Positions 32,218 to 40,809 of a stretch of 53,112 bases of DNA are shown in pieces. A program made the position numbers and the translations under genes. Below the pieces are notes generated by a model. That model ran no database searches. It had not been told where the DNA came from and saw only the letters and a list, made by a program, of their open reading frames with translations. Position 1 is the first letter of the stretch. The number at the start of each line of letters is the position of its first letter. This stretch comes from Candidatus Pullilachnospira intestinigallinarum (GTDB lineage: Bacteria > Bacillota > Clostridia > Lachnospirales > Lachnospiraceae), in NCBI GenBank assembly GCA_018711275.1, contig DVIN01000035.1, positions 1 through 53,112 on the forward strand, written 5' to 3'.

Positions 32218-32227
32218 ACAGCCTGAG

Positions 32228-32290
32228 CTGCCGCGTTGCCGTCGGATCGGAAGAGCCGGTCCAAAGGAGGGCAAATGCGGCAGTTTTTTT
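32228..32290 (+). terminator. Terminator after the ABC operon
   Basis: CTGCCGC (32228-32234) pairs with GCGGCAG (32277-32283), with an inner TTGCC/GGCAA stem and a further GG(A)TCGG/CCGGTCC pairing. Seven T residues follow (32284-32290). Confidence 0.85.
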
Positions 32291-32325
32291 GTATACGCGG
32301 AAGGGGGGATGCCGCGACTTCATCC

Positions 32326-32354
32326 TTGATTTCCGCCCTGCAAAGTGATACACT
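32326..32354 (+). promoter_or_regulatory. Promoter of the NhaC-type antiporter gene
   Basis: TTGATT (32326-32331) and TACACT (32349-32354) are 17 bp apart. The start near 32361 gives a leader of about 53 nt before ATG 32414. Confidence 0.65.
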
Positions 32355-32413
32355 GATACATAATGTCGCAGACAGAAAAAAACGGTTACAGCGGCAATGA
32401 GAGGGGGACTTTC

Positions 32414-33736
32414 ATGGAAGAAAACAGAGGAAGTGCTTTGGCGCTCCTTCCCATCGGCGTTTTTCTGGTGATTTTTCTGGGCGCCGGTATTATTACAGGA
32501 GATTTCTATGCCATGCCTGCCATAGTGGCATTTCTTGTGGCGTTGTTTGTGGCGTTTCTTCAGGACCGGAAGCACAGTTTCAATGAAAAAATTCATATCA
32601 TCGCCCAGGGAGTAGGTGATGACAATATTATTACCATGTGCCTGATTTTTCTGGCGGCGGGAGCGTTCTCCGGGGCGGTGACAGCGGCCGGTGGCGCGGC
32701 AAGCACGGTGAATCTGGGACTTTCCGTCCTGCCGGCGGGCGTTGCGGTACCGGGCCTTTTTATCATCGGATGTTTTATTTCCGTATCCATGGGCACCTCC
32801 ATGGGTACCATCGGAGCGCTGGCGCCCATCGCGGTGCAGATCAGCGAGAAAACAGGATTTTCCATGGCCATCTGTATCGGGGCGGTGATGTGCGGCGCCA
32901 TGTTCGGGGATAACCTTTCCATGATTTCCGATACCACCATTGCCGCGGTGAAAACTCAGGGCTGTGAGATGAAGGACAAGTTCAGGGAGAATTTTCTGAT
33001 TGTGCTCCCGGCGGCTATTCTCACGGTTGTTATTTTCTTCTTCCTCACCAGGCATGCCCGGTTTGATCTGGCTTCCATGGATCTGGACTATAATATTCTT
33101 CAGGTGCTGCCTTATCTTGTGGTGCTGGTAGGCGCCCTGATCGGCATCAATGTTTTTCTGGTGCTGGTGGGCGGCACTGTGCTTTCGCTGGCAGTGGGCG
33201 TGGGAACGGGAACGATTGTCCCGGCACAGATGTTTCAGATGGTGGCGGAAGGTCCGGACGGCACCGGCGGCATCATGGGAATGTATGATATCACGGTGAT
33301 TTCCATTGTAGTGGCCTGTATTGTGGCTCTGGTCAGGGAGATGGGAGGGATCCACTTTATCCTGGCGTTTATCCGGAAAGGAATCCGGGGAAAGCGGGGA
33401 GGAGAGCTGGGAATTGCGGCGCTGGCGCTGCTGGTGGATCTGTGTACCGCCAACAATACCGTGGCCATCGTGATGGCCGGCCCCATCGCCAGAGAAATCA
33501 GCGAGGAATACCAAATTGCGCCCAGGCGCAGTGCTTCGCTGCTGGATATGTTCACTTCCGTGGGGCAGGGGCTGATTCCCTATGGAGCCCAGCTGCTTCT
33601 GGCGGCGGGATTTACGGAGCTGACACCCTTTCAGATTATCCCATACTGTATCTACCCGATTCTGATGGCGATAAGTGGTGTGGTATTTATTTTGTTTATA
33701 AAGAATAAGGATCCCAGGGAAAAGTCCGGAAACTGA
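32414..33736 (+). CDS. NhaC-family Na+/H+ antiporter
   Basis: Membrane antiporter of the NhaC/ArsB-like fold. The 440 residues form about eleven helices. Segments GTSMGTIGALAPIA, GAMFGDNLSMISDTTIAA and the second-half mirrored DLCTANNTVAIVMAGPIAREIS are typical, with conserved Asp in the GDNLS and SDT motifs. ATG 32414 is used because GAGGGGG is 6 nt upstream; ATG 32363 would coincide with the transcription start. Substrate could be a sodium-coupled organic acid in some family members. It has its own promoter, and no terminator is obvious before the aminotransferase. Confidence 0.88.
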   Translation: MEENRGSALALLPIGVFLVIFLGAGIITGDFYAMPAIVAFLVALFVAFLQDRKHSFNEKIHIIAQGVGDDNIITMCLIFLAAGAFSGAVTAAGGAASTVNLGLSVLPAGVAVPGLFIIGCFISVSMGTSMGTIGALAPIAVQISEKTGFSMAICIGAVMCGAMFGDNLSMISDTTIAAVKTQGCEMKDKFRENFLIVLPAAILTVVIFFFLTRHARFDLASMDLDYNILQVLPYLVVLVGALIGINVFLVLVGGTVLSLAVGVGTGTIVPAQMFQMVAEGPDGTGGIMGMYDITVISIVVACIVALVREMGGIHFILAFIRKGIRGKRGGELGIAALALLVDLCTANNTVAIVMAGPIAREISEEYQIAPRRSASLLDMFTSVGQGLIPYGAQLLLAAGFTELTPFQIIPYCIYPILMAISGVVFILFIKNKDPREKSGN

Positions 33737-33788
33737 ACAGGTTTAAAGGGGATACCTCTATGGCCATGCGGCCAGGAAAGGAGTAATT

Positions 33789-35009
33789 ATGAGGGCATTT
33801 GAAAAATCTTCGAAACTTGACAATGTACTTTATGACGTGAGAGGGCCGGTGGTGGATGAAGCGGCGAAGATGGAGGCAAATGGCCTGTCGATTCTGAAAC
33901 TGAATATTGGAAATCCGGCGCCTTTTGGATTTAATGCGCCGGAGGAAGTGATTCTGGATATGCGTCAGTCTCTCTGGGAATCCCAGGGATATTCGGATTC
34001 CAAGGGACTGTTTTCCGCCAGAAAGGCGATTATGCAGTATTCCCAACTGAAGGGAATTCCGGATGTGACTATGGAGGATATTTATACAGGAAACGGCGTC
34101 AGTGAACTGATCAATCTCTGTATGCAGGCGCTGCTCAATGACGGCGATGAGATTCTGATTCCGTCCCCGGATTATCCGCTGTGGACTGCAACGGCCACAC
34201 TGGCCGGAGGAAATGTGGTGCATTATATCTGTGATGAGGAATCCGACTGGAATCCTGATCTGGACGATATCCGAAGCAAAATCACAGACCGCACCAAAGC
34301 TATTGTCATCATCAATCCCAACAACCCCACAGGCGCGCTGTACCCGAAGGAGATTCTGGAGGAGATTGTAAAGATCGCCAGAGAACATGAGCTGATTATT
34401 TTTTCCGATGAAATTTATGACCGCCTGGTGATGGACGGACTGGAGCACACATCCATCGCATCCATTGCGGGCAAGGACGTTTTCTGTGTCACCTTCAGCG
34501 GACTGTCCAAGTCCCATATGGTGGCCGGCTTCCGGATCGGGTGGATGATTTTAAGCGGAGCGAAGGAACGTGCGGCAGGCTATATTGAAGGCCTGAAGAT
34601 GCTCTCCAATATGCGGCTCTGCTCCAATGTACCGGCACAGGCCATCGTTCAGACGGCCCTGGGCGGTTATCAGAGTGTAAACGAGTATATTGTGCCCGGC
34701 GGAAGAATCTATGAGCAGAGAAACAGAATTTATCAGTTGCTTAACGATATTCCGGGACTGTCTGCCAAGAAGCCCAAGGCGGCCTTCTATATCTTCCCCA
34801 AGATTGATACGGAGAAGTTCAATATTTATGACGACGAGAAATTTGCGCTGGATCTGTTGCGGGAGAAGCGAATCCTGATCGTTTCCGGCAGCGGGTTCAA
34901 CTGGAAAAAGCCGGATCACTTCCGGGTGGTATATCTGCCCCGGGTGGCGGATCTGGAGAAAGCAGCGGGAAAAATCGCGGATTTCCTGTCCACCTATCAT
35001 CAGAAATAA
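33789..35009 (+). CDS. Class I/II aminotransferase, alanine-aminotransferase-like
   Basis: PLP-dependent enzyme transferring amino groups between amino acids and 2-oxoacids. It has 406 residues. The PLP lysine is Lys241 in SGLSKSHMVAGFRIGW, which resembles AlaA/AlaT enzymes. NPNNPTGALY (about 176-185), the SDEIYDRL aspartate-tyrosine pair and the substrate-binding Arg near FRVVYLP are present. AAAGGAG precedes the ATG. The gene lies 52 bp after the antiporter and may be read together with it. Substrate is inferred only from motif similarity. Confidence 0.9.
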   Translation: MRAFEKSSKLDNVLYDVRGPVVDEAAKMEANGLSILKLNIGNPAPFGFNAPEEVILDMRQSLWESQGYSDSKGLFSARKAIMQYSQLKGIPDVTMEDIYTGNGVSELINLCMQALLNDGDEILIPSPDYPLWTATATLAGGNVVHYICDEESDWNPDLDDIRSKITDRTKAIVIINPNNPTGALYPKEILEEIVKIAREHELIIFSDEIYDRLVMDGLEHTSIASIAGKDVFCVTFSGLSKSHMVAGFRIGWMILSGAKERAAGYIEGLKMLSNMRLCSNVPAQAIVQTALGGYQSVNEYIVPGGRIYEQRNRIYQLLNDIPGLSAKKPKAAFYIFPKIDTEKFNIYDDEKFALDLLREKRILIVSGSGFNWKKPDHFRVVYLPRVADLEKAAGKIADFLSTYHQK

Positions 35010-35021
35010 CTGAGAAAAAAG

Positions 35022-35070
35022 AAAACGGCTGCCGAATCATCGGATAAAAGATGATTCGGCAGCCGTTTTT
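35022..35070. terminator. Terminator between aminotransferase and arsR
   Basis: A near-perfect 20-bp stem begins AAAACGGCTGCC at 35022 and ends GGCAGCCGTTTT at about 35069, with an 8-nt loop and T residues after it. The A run on the other side makes it work in both directions for these convergent genes. Confidence 0.92.
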
Positions 35071-35086
35071 GTGGAAAGAACCGGTT

Positions 35087-35455
35087 TTATTCCTGTACAT
35101 GGTCCAGCCCCTGGGCCAGGATGGTGGCCACATGAGCATCTGCCAGGGAATAGTAAACCGTCTTGCCTTCCCGGCGGAATTTTACCAGTGACATCTGTTT
35201 CAGCACCCGGAGCTGATGGGAAATGGCGCTTTGTGTCATACCCAGCAGCTGGGCGATGTCGCAGACGCACAGCTCACCGGTAGAGAGGGCATAGAGAATC
35301 CGGATCCGGGTAGGATCCCCGAATACTTTGAAAAGATCTGCCAGGCGGTACAGCACCTCCTCATCCGGCACGGGAGCCGGAAAATGGGGGTGGTGATGGT
35401 GGCAGACGTCACACACTTCGATCTCTGTATCTCTGGGAGGGTTTGTCTGTTTCAT
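35087..35455 (-). CDS. ArsR/SmtB-family metal-sensing repressor (CadC/ZiaR-like)
   Basis: Winged-helix repressor that releases DNA on metal binding. Its 122 residues contain two recognisable metal-site sets. The alpha-3N type has Cys15 and Cys18 (CDVC) followed by a His run, together with Cys63 and Cys65 in ELCVCD. The alpha-5 zinc type has Asp106, His108, His119 and Glu122 in DAHVATILAQGLDHVQE. Cd/Pb/Zn sensing is therefore likely. The helix-turn-helix is around TQSAISHQLRVLKQ. No efflux pump or metallothionein gene is adjacent, which is unusual. Its promoter on the minus strand overlaps an inverted repeat. Confidence 0.93.
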   Translation of the reverse strand: MKQTNPPRDTEIEVCDVCHHHHPHFPAPVPDEEVLYRLADLFKVFGDPTRIRILYALSTGELCVCDIAQLLGMTQSAISHQLRVLKQMSLVKFRREGKTVYYSLADAHVATILAQGLDHVQE

Positions 35456-35583
35456 TGTAATCCCTGCTTTCCGTTAATGTGATTCCACAGAATCGTTCGG
35501 CTTTTTGCCAGATTACCATTCTTTCAGGCACCCGGCCCGCGGTTTTCGCATCAGATGCCACGGAAGGTCAGAAAGCCGAACGC

Positions 35584-35627
35584 TAACTGTCAATATTCAG
35601 TTTAACGGAAAAATGAAATTCGGTCAA
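35584..35627 (-). promoter_or_regulatory. arsR promoter and overlapping operator
   Basis: On the minus strand the -35 TTGACC (35627-35622) and -10 TAAACT (35604-35599) are 17 bp apart. The inverted repeat AACTG (35585-35589) / CAGTT (35598-35602), spaced by 8, covers the -10 and start, as expected for autorepression. The leader of about 137 nt contains a long-range stem: CGTTCGGCTTT-type sequence at 35569-35583 complements 35493-35506 with one mismatch. Confidence 0.65.
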
Positions 35628-35703
35628 GCGTGGAAAAGCCGTAACCATTTATCGCCCCAAACTCCCACGGAAATAATGTGCGCATGTATTGGGGAACATA
35701 TGG

Positions 35704-35725
35704 CCGGGCGGCAGTTGCCGCCCGG
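35704..35725. terminator. Perfect GC-rich hairpin downstream of lacZ
   Basis: CCGGGCGGCA (35704-35713) and TGCCGCCCGG (35716-35725) form a 10-bp stem just past the lacZ stop on the minus strand. No U run follows, so termination efficiency is uncertain. Confidence 0.5.
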
Positions 35726-35734
35726 AGATACCGA

Positions 35735-38700
35735 TCAGAATTCCAACGTAAAGGTCATGGAAAGTTTTTTATCGTTTACCTGATACTTTTCCATCAGCCG
35801 GGGTCCGCAGCTGTTGGAACCGCAGCCGGAGATATAGCCGTCCAGGCACAGCACTGTGTAAGGCGATTTTTCCAGTTCAAAGCTGTGCGCTTTCCGGGTC
35901 AGTTCTTCCTGCGTATAACGGGAAGCGTTGAAGCTGAATTCCTGGCCGGAAACCAGTAGGCACCGTCCGTCCGGAGTCTCTGCTGCCAGTGCGGTACAGC
36001 CCCAGTGGCTGCCGTTTTCCTGGGGACGCAGATAATCTTCATGCAGCCTTTCCACCGGAGAGCCAAACAGATCCACATAGGCATCCCGGTGTTTGTCCGG
36101 ATAGCTTTCCTGGGGACCATAGCCGAAGTATGTCACCTGATCGTAGCAGGCGGGCAGGAACAGCCGCAGACCGAAACGGGGCAGGAAGGGCATCATCGGA
36201 AGCGGCTCCCTGGAATAATTCAGGGAGAGGGGCGTCCGGTCGCCTTCTGCCTGTATGGTGACCGCGCCGCTGCCGTTTACGCTCCAGGTCAGTGTGCCGG
36301 TGACAATCCGCTGCAGATATACCGCATACAGAGAGTAACGGGAGATGATCACGGCCTGACCTTCTGAAATCTTCCAGGAGGTCTCGTATACCTTGATCCG
36401 GGCCCGGTCGTAGCCGGCTTCTTCCCATTCGGAACGCACCCGGCGGTCATTGTCCATGGGAGCGCGCCATACATTCAGTTCAATGGGTTTTTCGATGAGG
36501 CTGCTGCCGTCTTTTACCAGAGCAGAGAAAGCGCCTTTCCATTTATCATATACATAGCGGAATCTTTCCCCGGATACCACCAGCTGATTCTCCAGTTCCT
36601 TTACCGTCACCGGTCCGGAGGTCTCCCGACAGCTTTCATAGCCGACGGCTTTTGCCACCGCGGTTTTCGCGGCGTTGGCATCTCGCGATATGGTCAGCTG
36701 ATCGTGGCCTACTTCATAGCCTGCCGGGGTCAGAAGATCCTCTTCCTTCTGGATATAGTGCAGATGCAGGAAAGTATTTCCCTTCGCGGGGAGTTTTTCC
36801 GGAATCTGAACTTCCACGGCGCTTTTGGGCGGGCAGTCCACATCCGTCAGAACCCCTTCAGACACCGTCAGACCATCGGTGACGATCTCATAGGCCACCT
36901 GATACCGGTCTTTTATATTGGTAAAATCCATCTTGTTGTCCAACACAACCGTGCCGGCGGACGCATCTTTCAGGACAGCGCGGATGGGGCGGGCTACATT
37001 TTTGTGCTCCAGAAGTCCGGTGTGAGGTCTTCTGTCCGGGTATACCAGACCGTCCATACAGAAGTTTCCGTCATGGATCTCTTCCTCCCAGTCGCCGCCG
37101 TAGTAGAACTTGTCGCGGCCGTCGATGGTCTTGCCCATGTATACAGAGTGATCACACCATTCCCACACATATCCGCCGATATAGCCGTCATATTTGTACA
37201 TCCGTTCAAAGTATTCTTCCAGGTCGCCCGGGCCGTTGCCCATAGCGTGGCAGTACTCCACCTGGAGGAAGGGCTTCTTTCCTTCCTGCGTACAGTAGTA
37301 ATCCACAAACTCCACCGGGGCATACATCCGGGAATAGACGTCGATGTTGGTCAGATCATTGGTATAATCGGAGTCAATCATCTGCCAGATACTGTTCTCA
37401 TAGTTCAGCACCCGGTCAGGGTCGTAGGATTTGATCCAGGCCGCCGCCTTTTCCATGTTGGGGCCGTAGGCACTTTCATTTCCCATGGACCAGGAAAATA
37501 CGCTGGCACAGTTTTTATCCCGGTGTACCAGATGCTGAATCCGGTCCACCACCGCTTTTTCATAAGAAGGATCCCGCATCAGCAGACCGTAGGTTTTCTC
37601 ATACTGAATCTCCTGATTATCCCCCCGGCGGATTCCGCCGCCGTAAATATTTTCGCAGCCGTGGGCCTCCAGATCTGCCTCATCCATCACATAGAAACCG
37701 TAACGGTCGTACAGCTGCGTAGCCCACGGGGCATTGGGATAATGGCTGGTACGGATACCGTTGATGTTGTGCTCCTTCATCAGCTTCAGATCCTTCATCA
37801 GCTGCTGACGGGAAATAGCGGCTCCGGTGTACGGATCGCTGTCATGCCGGTTCGTACCCTTGATTTTAAAGTTGACGCCGTTCATATAGATGACATTGCC
37901 CCGGATATCGATCCGGCGGATCCCCACTTTCTGACCGATGGTTTCCCCCGGGGTTTCCAGAATCAGGGTGTAAAGGGCGGGATGTTCCGGGTTCCACAGA
38001 TCAGGGGTATCCACCTGAAAGCTGATTTTCCCGTCGGTCATTTCCGTTTCACCCAGCAGGCAGCCGCAGGGGGAATACAGGCGTGCCTTCACGGTCACAT
38101 CGCCCTGGCAGTCAATGTCGGCCCATACTCTGGCTCCGGAAAGATTTTCGGCCACATCCGTATGTACAAAATAGTCCCGGATATGATCGGCGGGACGGAT
38201 CAGCAGATATACATCCCGGAAAATCCCGGAAAAACGCAGCTTGTCCTGATCCTCCAGGTAGGTGCCGTCACACCATTTCAGAACAATTACCGTAAGACGG
38301 TTGGTTCCCTCATGGACATATTCGCTGATATCAAACTCGCTGCCCGAATGGGAAATCTGACTGTAGCCGGCGAAGCTGCCGTTGACCCACAGATAGTAGC
38401 AGGAATCCACGCCGTCAAAATTCAGATATACCTTCTGAGAAGCTGCCTCGCAGTCCAGGGTAAATTCCTTTACATAGACGCCGGCGGGATTTTCATCCGG
38501 CACATAGGGCGGATCAAAGGGAATGGGGTAGCGGGTATTGGTATACTGGTTTTTGTCATAGCCGAGGATCTGCCAGCAGCCGGGTACGGAAATCGTGTCG
38601 CTGCCGCAGGTATCGGCATCCGCCGCGGTGCAGCCCTCAGGAATATCATGATAGCTGTCGTAATAGCGGAAACTCCAGTCATCGCCGTTCAAACTGATGG

Positions 38701-38830
38701 CACGGGATGTAGTGAGCATATCCGCCTCCATGGCTTCCGCCTGGCTGCCGCAGGGTATATAATAAGCCCGGAGCGGTTCCGTCTTCACATGCAGGGTTTG
38801 AGGATCCTGAAAATAATTGGGTAGTTTCAT
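35735..38830 (-). CDS. lacZ: Beta-galactosidase, glycoside hydrolase family 2 (LacZ type)
   Basis: Hydrolyses terminal beta-galactosides such as lactose; cytoplasmic, with no signal peptide. The 1031-residue length matches Escherichia coli LacZ. Five domains are expected: jelly roll (about 50-215), two Ig-like, the TIM barrel (about 320-600), and the C-terminal Bgal small-chain sandwich. The acid/base is Glu452 in SMGNESAYG and the nucleophile Glu525 in FLQVEYCHAMGNG. Metal-site residues are near NGIRTSHYPN. GGAGGAGG lies before the ATG. No lac permease or repressor adjoins it; the neighbours are an arsR gene and the SUF pair. Confidence 0.97.
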   Translation of the reverse strand: MKLPNYFQDPQTLHVKTEPLRAYYIPCGSQAEAMEADMLTTSRAISLNGDDWSFRYYDSYHDIPEGCTAADADTCGSDTISVPGCWQILGYDKNQYTNTRYPIPFDPPYVPDENPAGVYVKEFTLDCEAASQKVYLNFDGVDSCYYLWVNGSFAGYSQISHSGSEFDISEYVHEGTNRLTVIVLKWCDGTYLEDQDKLRFSGIFRDVYLLIRPADHIRDYFVHTDVAENLSGARVWADIDCQGDVTVKARLYSPCGCLLGETEMTDGKISFQVDTPDLWNPEHPALYTLILETPGETIGQKVGIRRIDIRGNVIYMNGVNFKIKGTNRHDSDPYTGAAISRQQLMKDLKLMKEHNINGIRTSHYPNAPWATQLYDRYGFYVMDEADLEAHGCENIYGGGIRRGDNQEIQYEKTYGLLMRDPSYEKAVVDRIQHLVHRDKNCASVFSWSMGNESAYGPNMEKAAAWIKSYDPDRVLNYENSIWQMIDSDYTNDLTNIDVYSRMYAPVEFVDYYCTQEGKKPFLQVEYCHAMGNGPGDLEEYFERMYKYDGYIGGYVWEWCDHSVYMGKTIDGRDKFYYGGDWEEEIHDGNFCMDGLVYPDRRPHTGLLEHKNVARPIRAVLKDASAGTVVLDNKMDFTNIKDRYQVAYEIVTDGLTVSEGVLTDVDCPPKSAVEVQIPEKLPAKGNTFLHLHYIQKEEDLLTPAGYEVGHDQLTISRDANAAKTAVAKAVGYESCRETSGPVTVKELENQLVVSGERFRYVYDKWKGAFSALVKDGSSLIEKPIELNVWRAPMDNDRRVRSEWEEAGYDRARIKVYETSWKISEGQAVIISRYSLYAVYLQRIVTGTLTWSVNGSGAVTIQAEGDRTPLSLNYSREPLPMMPFLPRFGLRLFLPACYDQVTYFGYGPQESYPDKHRDAYVDLFGSPVERLHEDYLRPQENGSHWGCTALAAETPDGRCLLVSGQEFSFNASRYTQEELTRKAHSFELEKSPYTVLCLDGYISGCGSNSCGPRLMEKYQVNDKKLSMTFTLEF

Positions 38831-38872
38831 AGTGGTTACCTCCTCCAGTTTTTATACGTTCCGTTCCCTTAT

Positions 38873-38901
38873 ATTGTACTGCCCCGGAATAAAACAGACA
38901 A
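38873..38901 (-). promoter_or_regulatory. lacZ promoter
   Basis: On the minus strand the -35 TTGTCT (38901-38896) and -10 TACAAT (38878-38873) are 17 bp apart. The leader is about 36 nt. No clear catabolite-response element was seen. Confidence 0.65.
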
Positions 38902-38997
38902 GGGAGAAAAATGCTCTGTTTATGGACAAAATGATACACCGGGATTAAACTGTACAAAAGGAGGGAATACTTTGGACAGTGAACGGAAAGCGGGAAA

Positions 38998-39034
38998 TTG
39001 TCTATGGACAAGTATGGCAGAAACGATATATAAT
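38998..39034 (+). promoter_or_regulatory. sufC-sufB promoter with overlapping inverted repeat
   Basis: The -35 TGGACA (39005-39010) and perfect -10 TATAAT (39029-39034) are 18 bp apart. An inverted repeat TTGTC (38998-39002) / GACAA (39007-39011), spaced by 4, overlaps the -35 and is a candidate operator. Confidence 0.55.
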
Positions 39035-39094
39035 AAGAAGCGGCAGTGCATTTCTGCCGCTGAAAAAACATACACAAGATGGAGGCGAACAACA

Positions 39095-39832
39095 ATGCTG
39101 GAACTGAGAAATGTCAGTTTTCAGGTTTCCGAGGACTCCAAGGATAAGGAAATCCTGAAAAATGTCAGCTTTACGCTGGAAGATAATAAATTTGTTGCAA
39201 TCACCGGCCCCAACGGAGGCGGGAAGTCCACCCTGGCAAGGATGATTGCGGGAATCATCCAACCGGTTTCCGGAAGTATCTGGCTGGATGGACAGGATAT
39301 CACGGAAATGAATGTGACGCAGAGAGCCAGACTGGGAATCAGTTATGCTTTTCAGCAGCCGGTGCGTTTTAAGGGAATTACCGTTCTGAATCTGCTGCGG
39401 CTGGCCGCCGGGAAACGGCTTTCCGTGGTGGACGCCTGCCAGTACCTCTCCGAGGTGGGGCTGTGCGCCAAAGATTATATTAACCGGGAAGTAAACGCCA
39501 GCCTCTCCGGCGGAGAGATCAAGAGAATTGAGATTGCCACGGTGATGGCCAGAGGAACCAAGATTTCCGTATTTGATGAGCCGGAGGCGGGAATCGATCT
39601 GTGGAGCTTCCAGAACCTGATCCAAGTATTTGAGAAGATGCATGATCAGAAGCATGGATCGATCCTGATTATTTCCCATCAGGAGCGGATTTTAAAAACC
39701 GCGGATGAGATTCTGGTGATTGCGGACGGAGAGGTGGCCGGATATGGTCCCAGAGAGGAGATCCTTCCCACACTTCTCAACAGCGACAGTGCCGAAAGCG
39801 GCTGTAAATTCTGGCAGAAGGAGGGTGCTTGA
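39095..39832 (+). CDS. sufC: SufC-type ATPase of a minimal Fe-S assembly system
   Basis: ABC-type ATPase that drives Fe-S cluster assembly on its SufB/D partner. It has 245 residues with Walker A GPNGGGKST (about 35-43), signature LSGGEIKRIEIA, Walker B SVFDEPEAGID and switch His in IISHQER. The SufC-specific lack of a membrane partner and the adjacent sufB-like gene support the call. ATG 39095 has GGAGG upstream; an in-frame extension to 38972 covers the promoter and is rejected. No sufS, sufU or sufD follows, so this is the two-gene SUF-like minimal arrangement found in many anaerobes. Confidence 0.92.
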   Translation: MLELRNVSFQVSEDSKDKEILKNVSFTLEDNKFVAITGPNGGGKSTLARMIAGIIQPVSGSIWLDGQDITEMNVTQRARLGISYAFQQPVRFKGITVLNLLRLAAGKRLSVVDACQYLSEVGLCAKDYINREVNASLSGGEIKRIEIATVMARGTKISVFDEPEAGIDLWSFQNLIQVFEKMHDQKHGSILIISHQERILKTADEILVIADGEVAGYGPREEILPTLLNSDSAESGCKFWQKEGA

Positions 39833-39834
39833 GT

Positions 39835-40761
39835 ATGGAAAAACTGGATCCGATTCAGATTGATCTTCTGGAGGCGATTTCGGGGCTGCATGAGATCCCG
39901 GAGGGCGCCTACAATATCCGGGCCAACGGGGGGACGGCGGCCCGGCATTCCACAGAACATATTGAGATTGTTCCCAAGGACAACGGCCAGGGAATCGACA
40001 TTTACATCAAACCGGGGACAAAGAAAGAGAGCCTGCATATGCCGGTGCTTTTAAGTAAGACCGGTCTGAAGGATGTGGTATACAACGATTTCCATATTGG
40101 AGAGGATGCGGACGTAACCATCGTGGCGGGATGCGGTATCCACAACGGCGGGGACGCCGCCAGTCAGCATGACGGTATTCACCGGTTCTTCATCGGTAAG
40201 AATGCCAGAGTAAAGTATGTGGAAAAACACTACGGAAGCGGAGACGGAAAAGGCGAAAAGATTATGAATCCGCTGACCGAGATTGAGATCGATGAGAACG
40301 GTTACATGGAGATGGATACCGCACAGATCAAAGGTGTGGATTCCACGATCCGCAAAACCAACGCAAAACTGGCCGCCGGCGCAAGCCTGGTGGTGATGGA
40401 ACGTCTGATGACCCACGGCACCCAGAGAGCAGAGAGTTATTTCGACGTGCAGATCAACGGGGCTGATGCGTCCGCCGATGTGGTTTCCCGTTCCGTGGCC
40501 AAGGATGACTCCTATCAGCTGTTTTCTTCCAATCTGGCAGGAAACGCCAAATGCAGCGGTCATACAGAGTGCGATGCCATTATTGTGGGAAATGCCAAAA
40601 TCAGCGCCATTCCGGAGCTGACCGCCAATGATTCCGATGCCGCGCTGATTCATGAGGCAGCCATCGGAAAGATTGCCGGGGATCAGATTATCAAGCTGAT
40701 GACGCTGGGTCTGACGGAAGAAGAGGCTGAGGAGGAGATTATCCGGGGCTTCCTCAAATAA
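39835..40761 (+). CDS. SufB/SufD-like scaffold protein
   Basis: Beta-helix scaffold paired with SufC. At 308 residues it is much shorter than full SufB (about 465) and lacks its N-terminal region. The C-terminal core is typical: ERLMTHGTQRAESYFDVQINGADASADVVSRSVAKDDS and GHTECDAIIVGNAKISAIPELTANDSDAALIHEAAIGKIAGDQI. The Cys in HTECDA and the Glu/His in LIHEAAIG occupy the Fe-S-binding positions of SufB. Start ATG 39835 has AAGGAGG about 8 nt upstream, 2 nt after the sufC stop. This matches the SmsB partner of the minimal system. Confidence 0.9.
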   Translation: MEKLDPIQIDLLEAISGLHEIPEGAYNIRANGGTAARHSTEHIEIVPKDNGQGIDIYIKPGTKKESLHMPVLLSKTGLKDVVYNDFHIGEDADVTIVAGCGIHNGGDAASQHDGIHRFFIGKNARVKYVEKHYGSGDGKGEKIMNPLTEIEIDENGYMEMDTAQIKGVDSTIRKTNAKLAAGASLVVMERLMTHGTQRAESYFDVQINGADASADVVSRSVAKDDSYQLFSSNLAGNAKCSGHTECDAIIVGNAKISAIPELTANDSDAALIHEAAIGKIAGDQIIKLMTLGLTEEEAEEEIIRGFLK

Positions 40762-40809
40762 TAATAAAAAGTTATCCTATCGCCCCCAGAGCGGAAAGAA
40801 GCAGTATAC

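Noticed and set aside
35460-35590. Riboswitch in the arsR leader
   Set aside because: A long-range stem is present, but no core of a riboswitch class known to me could be matched.
36704-38824. 706-codon plus-strand frame opposite lacZ
   Set aside because: The lacZ reading has all GH2 catalytic motifs and a promoter; the opposite frame has no motif and no ribosome site.
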